DNA of 64,000 bases from Gonatopus flavifemur (lineage: Eukaryota; Arthropoda; Insecta; Hymenoptera; Dryinidae), in assembly GCA_018340375.1 (NCBI GenBank), contig JAFFJZ010000012.1, positions 7,502,001-7,566,000 of the forward strand, given 5' to 3'. How positions within the stretch are numbered: the first letter of the stretch is position 1; each line of letters starts with the position of its first letter. A model generated the notes under the pieces. The model worked only from the letters and a program-made list of their open reading frames with translations, was not told the origin of the DNA and searched no databases. Below, piece after piece: positions 56,698-64,000 of this stretch. A program made the translations under genes and the position numbers.

Positions 56698-57180
56698 ATG
56701 TTCCGTCACTTTGTTTACTGTGGTCGTTTGAAAAATTTTAATCAAGGATTATTGAATTTTTGGAAAAAGTACAGTAGTTCTACGATGCATCAAACTGCAG
56801 GAATAATTGGTGAGTGTAAAAATATTTATTCTTCAGATCAAATTAAATTCTAATTTACGTTAATGTTCGTACAGTAATTGGAGATGAAATACTGAAAGCC
56901 CAAGTGAGGGATTCTAACTCTTATTACATGTGCAAAGTTTTATACAATTGTGGAGTGAAAGTAAGAAAGGTATTTGCATCAAGTTTTTCAAAAAGAAATA
57001 ATTCTCTTCCCATTTTTTATCCATGTAGAATCAGTTTCAATTTTATCCATTTACAGATTTCAATTATTGGGGATGTTAAGGAAGAAATAAGTAAAGAAAT
57101 ACGTGACTTTTCATCAAAATATACTTATGTTATTACATCAGGGGGTATTGGACCCACTCATGATGATGTCACGTACGAAG
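56698..57180 (+). CDS. FLAD1: FAD synthase, first three coding exons only
   Basis: Exons 56698-56809, 56875-56969 and 57057-57180, ending at a GTGAGT donor in phase 1. Residues read through VIGDEILKAQVRDSNSYYMC, CGVKVRKISIIGDV and YVITSGGIGPTHDDVTYE, the signature of the molybdopterin-binding-like N-terminal domain of animal FAD synthase, which pairs with a C-terminal PAPS reductase-like domain that makes FAD from FMN. The first 29 residues (MFRHFVYCGRLKNFNQGLLN) are basic and hydrophobic, like a mitochondrial presequence, and a second in-frame ATG at 56785 precedes HQTAGIIVIGDE. Remaining exons are not found up to 64000, so the gene probably runs through the satellite or is broken. Confidence 0.88.
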
Positions 57181-58238
57181 GTGAGTGATGAACATTCTAC
57201 CAAAATTATTACTACGATGTGCAATATTAATTCAATAGTCTATTGAACAAGAACATAGGTGAATTGGTCATAAAATGTGGCATTTCAACTTTTTGATCGA
57301 ATGAAGCCTGAATAACATCAAGACTTAAGATATTAACCAAGATAATACCCGGATATCTGATGTCACTTGTTTTGACATCCACAAGACAACAAAGATCATA
57401 AAGATATGGGACATCTTGAGGAGATGTCAATAGGTGACATCAAATCTACATATGTTGTGTCTCCTGTATTATCTGGAGAGAAAACTCTTATCATTGCACA
57501 GTCACTAAATGTAGAAAAAACGTTTTGATTTAAGTAATTCGAAATGCTAAGTTAACTTCAGTGATAGTACAAGGGTCAGATTCTAGACTAGGAGGGGTTT
57601 GATTCCATATAGCTGCTATCAACAGTGGCTTTTGCTCTAGAAGAACTTTTTTCCAGAGATTAGTATAAAACATTTTATTCAGAAGGACATTGAAACTCTA
57701 AGAATGAGTCAATTTAAAGTCTGTAATTTGACGATCGAAATTCAGTTGAACATTATCAAGTATTATAAGATTGACTATGTTTCCACCGTACTGGAATGAA
57801 ACACAAGCGAAATGAGATTGTCAAATCGCTATGGGATGATGACCAGAATGTGAGTAGTTTTCTGTTGTAAGATTGGATGTGATTGGATAATCTCATTTCA
57901 TTCCTATTTCATTCCGGTACGATAGGAACATAGTCCATGATAGAACAATAAAAACAACTCTAGTAAAAGTGAATCTTATATGAAACCAGTGAGGTAGGGG
58001 AAGCCCCTGCACTGCAGATCACTGGGGGCCCCGAAGCAGGCTTTCCTTGGATCACAAGGGTCCTATCTCCAGCACTCGCGGGAGGGCCCCCAGAATCTCC
58101 GCTACCCCTAGTAAAGAAGGGTTATATATGCTCTATGTATAGTTATCAGATTTTATATAAGTATTATTGGAATTCATATACATAATCATACATAGTTATA
58201 TATATGACTATATATGAAATTGAAAGTGATTATATATA
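57181..58238 (+). other. Downstream of FLAD1 exon 3, probable intron
   Basis: No further FLAD1 exon is recognisable. A MITE sits at 57773-57935 and a GC-rich foldback-like block at about 57985-58110 (GGTAGGGGAAGCCCC, CTGGGGGCCCC, GGGCCCCCAG, CTACCCC). Confidence 0.5.
57773..57935. repeat. MITE with GACTATGTTTCC ends
   Basis: GACTATGTTTCCACCGTACTG faces CGGTACGATAGGAACATAGTC, with inner arms GCGAAATGAGATTGTC and ATAATCTCATTTCATTC. Confidence 0.65.
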
Positions 58239-59522
58239 TTGGGTATGGGAATAAGTTTCTGCCCTCTTGGAAAAAGTGCTGCTGATACTATTTTTGAGTT
58301 CACTCAAGTGCTATACTTGTGATTTGGAAGTGTATACGTAAGGTGTCGATTGCGGTAGTTGACATTTGTTACAAGCGTGAACATCATTTTTTATCTGGTG
58401 TCAAAAATGACAACGTTTGTCCCGACAAAACAGCATTTGCGGGAAGTTATGCTTCATTATTTTATTTCGAAGAAAAGTGCCGCTGAAACGTATCGTGTAC
58501 TGTGCAATATTTACGGTGATCACGCTCCGTCTAATACAACTTTTGAAGAGTGGTTTCGACGATTACAAAGTGGCGATTTTGACGTGAGCAATAAAGAACG
58601 TGGAGCGGCACCGAAAAAATTCGAAGATGTAGAACTGGGACGATTATTGAATGAAGATGCATGTCGAACCCTAGATGAGTGTTGTCTGAAGAGTTGAGTG
58701 TTGACAGGTCGACCGTCGTTAAACGCTTGCACAAGATGGGAATGGTCCAAAAAGCAGGTAATTGGGTGCCGCATCGACTGAAGGAGAGAGATATCGAGAG
58801 ACGTTTAGTAACGTGCGAGATGCTTCTTGAACGGCAGAAGAGAAAGAGTTTTCTGCATCGTATTGTCACTGGCGATGAAAAATGGATCTATTACGATAAT
58901 CCTAAGCGTCGAAAAAGTTGGGGGCTGCCAGGTGTACCAGGTCCATCGACACCGAAAACAAATATCCACGCTTCAAAGATTATGTTGTGCATCTGGTGGG
59001 ATCAGAAAGCTCTCATTTATTATGAAGTTCTTAAACCGTCAGAAACAATCACTGGTGATCGTTACAGACTACAGCTAATACGTTTGAATCGAGCTTTAAA
59101 AGAAAAACGACCGGAATGGGACGGTAGACATGATAAACTTATTTTGCTGCATGATAATGCTAGGCCACATGTTGCTCAACCTGTTTAAAAATATTTGGAA
59201 GCAGTGAATTGGGAAATCTTGCTCCACCCGCCGTATTCCCCAGACATTGCGCCTTCGGATTATCATCTATTTCGATCTATGCAATCAGCCCTTACTGGAG
59301 AGCGGTTTACTTCTTACGAAAGTGTCGAAAAATGGCTCATTGAATGGATCGAGTCAAAAGAACCTGCTTTTTTTCTCCGAGGAATCCGTATGCTGCCTGA
59401 AAGATGGGCAAAAGTGGTCGCTTCCAATGGTGCATACTTTGAATAACATTATGTAATAATCTATTGTTTGAATAAAAATCAACTTTGCTTGAAAAAGGGC
59501 GGAAACTTATTCCCATACCCAA
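58239..59522 (+). mobile_element. Mariner D, 1284 bp, complete ends, dead transposase
   Basis: Ends TTGGGTATGGGAATAAGTTT and AAACTTATTCCCATACCCAA, with TA flanks at 58237-58238 and 59523-59524. Transposase starts at 58407 ([19 protein letters not shown]) and carries [30 protein letters not shown] and YSPDIAPSDYHLFRSMQSAL. All three catalytic Asp remain, but there is a frame break near 58676 and an in-frame TAA at 59186-59188 just after PHVAQPV. The product would end near 59446 (GAYFE). Confidence 0.92.
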
Positions 59523-59526
59523 TATA

Positions 59527-60140
59527 CGAGGGTGGATTGATAAGTTTCCGGCCTGACCAAGAGATGGCGCCACTAGGCCTACCTTGAGGTGGCGTTCTAT
59601 AGTACCATCCTTAGATAGCTTGTAGCTATAGTTTCAGTCCGATCGCCATGTTAGTTTAGTTTTGAGAGCACGCTGACCAAGACGCCTCTGTGTTTTTCGT
59701 AAAAATGGAAAAGCTGGAAAATCGTGCTGTCATCAAATACTTTTATTTGAAGGGGTTAACGCTGAAGGAAATTGAAGAAGAGATGGACTCAACAATGGGG
59801 ACATCCTCCCCATCATATTCAACCGTTAAGCAGTGGGTTTCCGAGTTTAAAAAGGGTCGTGTGAGCACCTCTGATGAGCCTCGCTCAGAACGCCCCATTG
59901 AGGTCACAACTCCAGATATGATCGAAAAAATCCATCAAATAGTGCTGAAAGATCGCAGATTAAAAGTTCGTGAGATAGCTGAGACCTGTAAGATGTCATA
60001 TGAACGTGTACAAAATATTTTGCACCAACATTTGTATATGGAAAAGCTCTGTGCAAGATGAGTGCCGCGTTTGCTAACAGTCGACCAAAAATTGATTCGA
60101 AAGAACATTTCTACCGCCAATTTGGCGTTGTATAAGCGTA
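59527..60140 (+). mobile_element. Mariner E, 3' truncated, different subfamily
   Basis: Left end CGAGGGTGGATTGATAAGTT directly after a TA. The frame from 59705 (MEKLENRAVIKYFYLKGLTL) carries the mariner HTH domain, GRVSTSDEPRSERPIEVTTP, RRLKVREIAETCKMSYERVQ and, past an in-frame TGA at 60059-60061, PRLLTVDQKLIRKNI. It stops at the Harbinger MITE at 60142 and no catalytic domain follows. Sequence differs strongly from mariners A-D. Confidence 0.85.
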
Positions 60141-60141
60141 A

Positions 60142-60264
60142 GGGATCGTACCCATACCACGTGACCTTTTTCTTACTTCCTTCTCTATCTTACTCATTAT
60201 GCCTGAAGTTGGTGCAACAAGGAACGAGACAAATAAAAAGGTCACGTAGTATGGGTACGTTCCC
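60142..60264. mobile_element. PIF/Harbinger-type MITE, copy 2 (123 bp)
   Basis: Ends GGGATCGTACCCATACCACG and complement CGTAGTATGGGTACGTTCCC, with TAA on both sides (60139-60141, 60265-60267). The core matches the inverted core of 11974-12097. It interrupts mariner E. Confidence 0.85.
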
Positions 60265-60412
60265 TAATGTGTCTGTGAAGTTGGCATATCAATTGTCAGC
60301 ATCGCACAAAAAAGCACCAGTTCTAGTCGCATCCACTATAGTTCTACAGTTCTTGATAAGTTACAACAATAGTTCCGGGTAAATTTGTGAAAAAAATCGA
60401 TTTTGAAAAAAT
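60265..60412. other. Short unassigned stretch
   Basis: Does not continue mariner E in any frame and resembles no other repeat in the window. Confidence 0.3.
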
Positions 60413-60902
60413 GATATGCTAAGTTCTTCTACAATATGACAGCATCACATGGAAAATGGATGGAAATGAACTGTATCTCGGAGTTCTAGGGATGATTGGG
60501 ATGCGAGGATGTCAAAACAAGGGAGTTCTAATGCTAGAAGTGCTTGGGAAATTTTTCTCAGGAATTAAATGGAATGATATGCTGAGTTCTTCTACAATAT
60601 GACAGCATCGCAGGGGTAATGGAAGGAAATTGACTATATCTAGGAGTTCTAAGGATGATTGGGATGCGAGGATGTCAAAACAAGGGAGTTCTGATGCTAG
60701 GAGTGCTTAAGGAATTTTTTTCGGGAATTAAATGAAAAGACATGAGGAGTTCTTCTACGATGTAGTAGCAGCGCAGGTGAAACCGCTGGAAGTGGACTAT
60801 ATCTCGGAGTTCTACGGCTGATTGGCATGTGAGGATGTCCAGGAACGAGAGTTCTGATGTTGGGAGTAATCAGGGAGTCAATTGGGAGTCTCAGAGAATC
60901 GG
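60413..60902 (+). repeat. Three degenerate units of about 163 bp
   Basis: The phrase GATATGCT(A/G)AGTTCTTC recurs at 60413 and 60575 and, diverged (GACATGAGGAGTTCTTC), at 60739; spacing is 162 and 164 bp. Each unit holds several (G)GAGTTCT words and GATGATTGGGATGCGAGGAT or relatives. It borders and shares words with the 31-bp satellite. Confidence 0.7.
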
Positions 60903-63900
60903 GAGTTCCGACCAGCATATCATGGAAAATGGAGAGTTCTGACCAGCATATCATGGGAAATCGATAGTTCTGACCAGCATATCATGGAAAATCAATAGTT
61001 CTCACCAGCATATCATAGAAAATCGATAGTTCTGATCGGCATATCATAGAAAATGAATGCTTCTGACCGGCATATCATAGAAGATCGACAGTTCCGACCA
61101 GAATATCATAGAAAATCGACAGTTCTGACCAGCATATCATAGAAAATCGATAGTTCTGACCAGCATATCATAGAAAATCGACAGTTCTGACCAGCATAAC
61201 ATAGAAAATCGATAGTTCTGACCAGCATATCATAGAAAATGGAGAGTTCTGACCAGCATATCATGGAAAATCGATAGTTCTGACCAGCATATCATGGGAA
61301 ATGGAGAGTTCTGACCAGCATATCATGGAAAATGGAGAGTTCTGACCAGCATATCATGGAAAATGGGGAGTTCTGATGAGCATATCATAGAAAATCGATA
61401 GTTCTGACCAGCATATCATAGAAAATCGATAGTTCTGACCAGCATATCATAGAAAATCGATAGTTCTGACCAGCATATCATAGAAAATCGATAGTTCTGG
61501 GCAGCATATCATAGAAAATCGATAGTTCTGAGCAGCATATCATGGAAAATGGAGAGTTCTGACCAGCATATCATGGAAAATGGAGAGTTCTGACCAGCAT
61601 ATCATGGAAAATCGATAGTTCTGACCAGCATATCATAGAAAATCGATAGTTCTGATCGACATATCATAGAAAATCGATAGTTCTGACCAACATATCATGG
61701 AGAATCGATAGTCCTGATCAGCATATCATAGAAAATCGATAGTTCTGAGCAGCATATCATGTAAAATGGAGAGTTCTGATGAGCATATCATATAAAATCG
61801 ATAGTTCTGATTGGCATATCATGGAAAATCGATAGTTCTGAGCAGCATATCATGGAAAATGGAGAGTTCTGATGAGCACATCATATAAAATCGATAGTTC
61901 TGACCAGCATATCATAGAAAATCGATAGCTCTGATCGACATATCATAGAAAATCGATAGTTCTGACCAGCATATCATAGAAAATCGACAGTTCTGACCAG
62001 CATATCATAGAAAATCGATAGTTCTGACCAGCATATCATGGAAAATGGAGAGTTCTGGCCAGCATATCATGGAAAATCAATAGTTCTGACCAGCATATCA
62101 TAGAAAATCGATAGTTCTGATCGACATATCATAGAAAATCGATAGTTCTGACCAGCATATCATAGAAAATCGACAGTTCTGACCAGCATATCATAGAAAA
62201 TCGATAGTTCTGACCAGCATATCATAGAAAATCGATAGTTCTGAGCAGCATATCATGTAAAATGGAGAGTTCTGATGAGCATATCATATAAAATCGATAG
62301 TTCTGATTGGCATATCATGGAAAATCGATAGTTCTGACCAGCATATCATAGAAAATCGACAGTTCTGACCAGCATATGATGGAAAATCGATAGTTCTGAC
62401 CAGCATATCATGGAAAATGGAGAGTTCTGACCAGCATATCATGGAAAATCGATAGTTCTGATCGGCATATCATAGAAAATCGATAGTTCTGACCAGCATA
62501 TCATGGAAAATCGATAGTTCTGACCAGCATATCATGGAAAATGGAGAGTTCTGGCCAGCATATCATGGAAAATCAATAGTTCTGACCAGCATATCATAGA
62601 AAATCGATAGTTCTGATCGACATATCATAGAAAATCGATAGTTCTGACCAGCATATCATAGAAAATCGACAGTTCTGACCAGCATATCATAGAAAATCGA
62701 TAGTTCTGACCAGCATATCATAGAAAATCGATAGTTCTGAGCAGCATATCATGTAAAATGGAGAGTTCTGATGAGCATATCATATAAAATCGATAGTTCT
62801 GATTGGCATATCATGGAAAATCGATAGTTCTGACCAGCATATCATAGAAAATCGACAGTTCTGACCAGCATATGATGGAAAATCGATAGTTCTGACCAGC
62901 ATATCATGGAAAATGGAGAGTTCTGACCAGCATATCATGGAAAATCGATAGTTCTGATCGGCATGTCATAGAAAATCGATAGTTCTGACCAGCATATCAT
63001 GGAAAATCAATAGTTCTGACCAGCATATCATAGAAAATCGATAGTTCTGATCGGCATATCATAGAAAATCGACAGTTCTGACCAGCATATGATGGAAAAT
63101 CGATAGTTCTGACCAGCATATCATGGAAAATGGAGAGTTCTGACCAGCATATCATGGAAAATCGAAAGTTCTGATCGGCATATCATAGAAAATCGATAGT
63201 TCTGACCAGCATATCATAGAAAATCGACAGTTCTGACCAGCATATCATAGAAAATCGATAGTTCTGACCAGCATATCATGGAAAATGGAGAGTTCTGACC
63301 AGCATATCATGGAAAATCGATAGTTCTGATCGGCATATCATAGAAAATCGATAGTTCTGACCAGCATATCATGGAAAATCAATAGTTCTGACCAGCATAT
63401 CATAGAAAATCGATAGTTCTGATCGGCATATCATAGAAAATCGATAGTTCTGACCAGCATATCATAGACAATGAATAGTTCTGACCAGCATATCATACGA
63501 AATGGAGAGTTCTGACCAGCATATCATAGAAAATCGACAGTTCTGACCAGCATATCATAGAAAATCGATAGTTCTGACCAGCATATCATGGAAAATGGAG
63601 AGTTCTGACCAGCATATCATGGAAAATCGATAGTTCTGACCAGCATATCATAGAAAATCGATAGTTCTGATCGACATATCATAGAAAATCGATAGTTCTG
63701 ACCAGCATATCATAGAAAATCGACAGTTCTGACCAGCATATCATAGAAAATCGATAGTTCTGACCAGCATATCATGGAAAATGGAGAGTTCTGACCAGCA
63801 TATCATGGAAAATCGATAGTTCTGACCAGCATATCATAGAAAATCGATAGTTCTGATCGACATATCATAGAAAATCGATAGTTCTGACCAACATATCATG

Positions 63901-63970
63901 GAGAATCGATAGTCCTGATCAGCATATCATAGAAAATTGATAGTTCTGATCGGCATATCATAGAAAATCG
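60903..63970 (+). repeat. 31-bp satellite array, about 99 monomers
   Basis: Monomer AGTTCTGACCAGCATATCAT followed by AGAAAATCGAT, 31 bp. Two recurring classes are seen: ATAGAAAATCGATAG and ATGGAAAATGGAGAG. A marked cluster (GAGCAGCATATCATGTAAAA, then GATGAGCATATCATATAAAA, then ATTGGCATATCATGG) starts at 61741, 62237 and 62733, i.e. a 496-bp higher-order period of exactly 16 monomers. Another marker (CCAACATATCATGGAGAATC) at 61687 and 63888 is 2201 bp apart, exactly 71 monomers. No coding potential (31 is not a multiple of 3). The array leaves the window. Confidence 0.95.
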
Positions 63971-64000
63971 ACTATCGAAAAAAACTATCGATTTTCTATG
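63953..64000. repeat. Orientation switch in the satellite
   Basis: CATAGAAAATCGACTATCG is followed by a short A run and then CTATCGATTTTCTATG, the reverse complement of the monomer. From about 63971 to the end the repeat reads on the other strand. Confidence 0.8.

Noticed and set aside
58531..58869. Minus-strand frame of 112 codons
   Set aside because: Antisense shadow of the mariner D transposase.
60903..64000. CRISPR-like array of short repeats
   Set aside because: There are no unique spacers; the 31-bp units are directly tandem, and the genome is eukaryotic.

Overview
This is a nuclear window from an animal genome, most probably an insect. It is AT-rich, genes are split by GT-AG introns, and there are several mariner transposons, a piggyBac relic, many short inverted-repeat elements (MITEs) and a 31-bp satellite. 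Gene content and transposon types fit an insect, and the LINE tail resembles Hymenoptera, but I cannot name the species. All exon structures below were assembled by hand by matching splice signals, reading phase and protein continuity.

Layout. (1) 1-210: probable last two exons of a plus-strand gene cut by the window edge. (2) 1771-7221, minus: a 7-exon, 303-aa TP53I13-like protein, with a shortened Tigger/pogo transposon and several MITEs in its introns. (3) 7353-13515: about 6 kb of nested MITEs and foldback elements, many with intact target-site duplications. (4) 13859-52724, plus: one 24-exon gene spanning 38.9 kb and encoding a 1697-aa C2H2 zinc-finger protein of the ZNF236 type (26 good fingers, one degenerate). 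Its two largest introns (10.7 and 11.8 kb) hold three mariners, a piggyBac relic, a 924-bp near-perfect palindrome, a tRNA-like SINE and many MITEs. (5) 53279-56296, minus: TRMT44 (tRNA-Ser U44 2'-O-methyltransferase) directly downstream of LYRM9, with only 18 bp between the LYRM9 stop and the TRMT44 ATG. (6) 56698-57180, plus: the first three coding exons of FLAD1 (FAD synthase), divergent from LYRM9 across 401 bp; the rest is not visible here. (7) 58239-60265: two mariners back to back, the second interrupted by a Harbinger-type MITE. (8) 60413-64000: about 163-bp repeats grading into about 99 copies of a 31-bp satellite with higher-order structure, which flips orientation at the very end.

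LYRM9, TRMT44 and FLAD1 form a compact housekeeping cluster with introns often under 100 bp, in sharp contrast to the transposon-swollen zinc-finger gene. The zinc-finger gene and TRMT44 converge, with polyadenylation signals on opposite strands only 5 bp apart. No complete new defence or mobile system is apparent. The most unusual items are the LYRM9-TRMT44 arrangement, the nested MITE cluster, the large palindrome and the satellite architecture.
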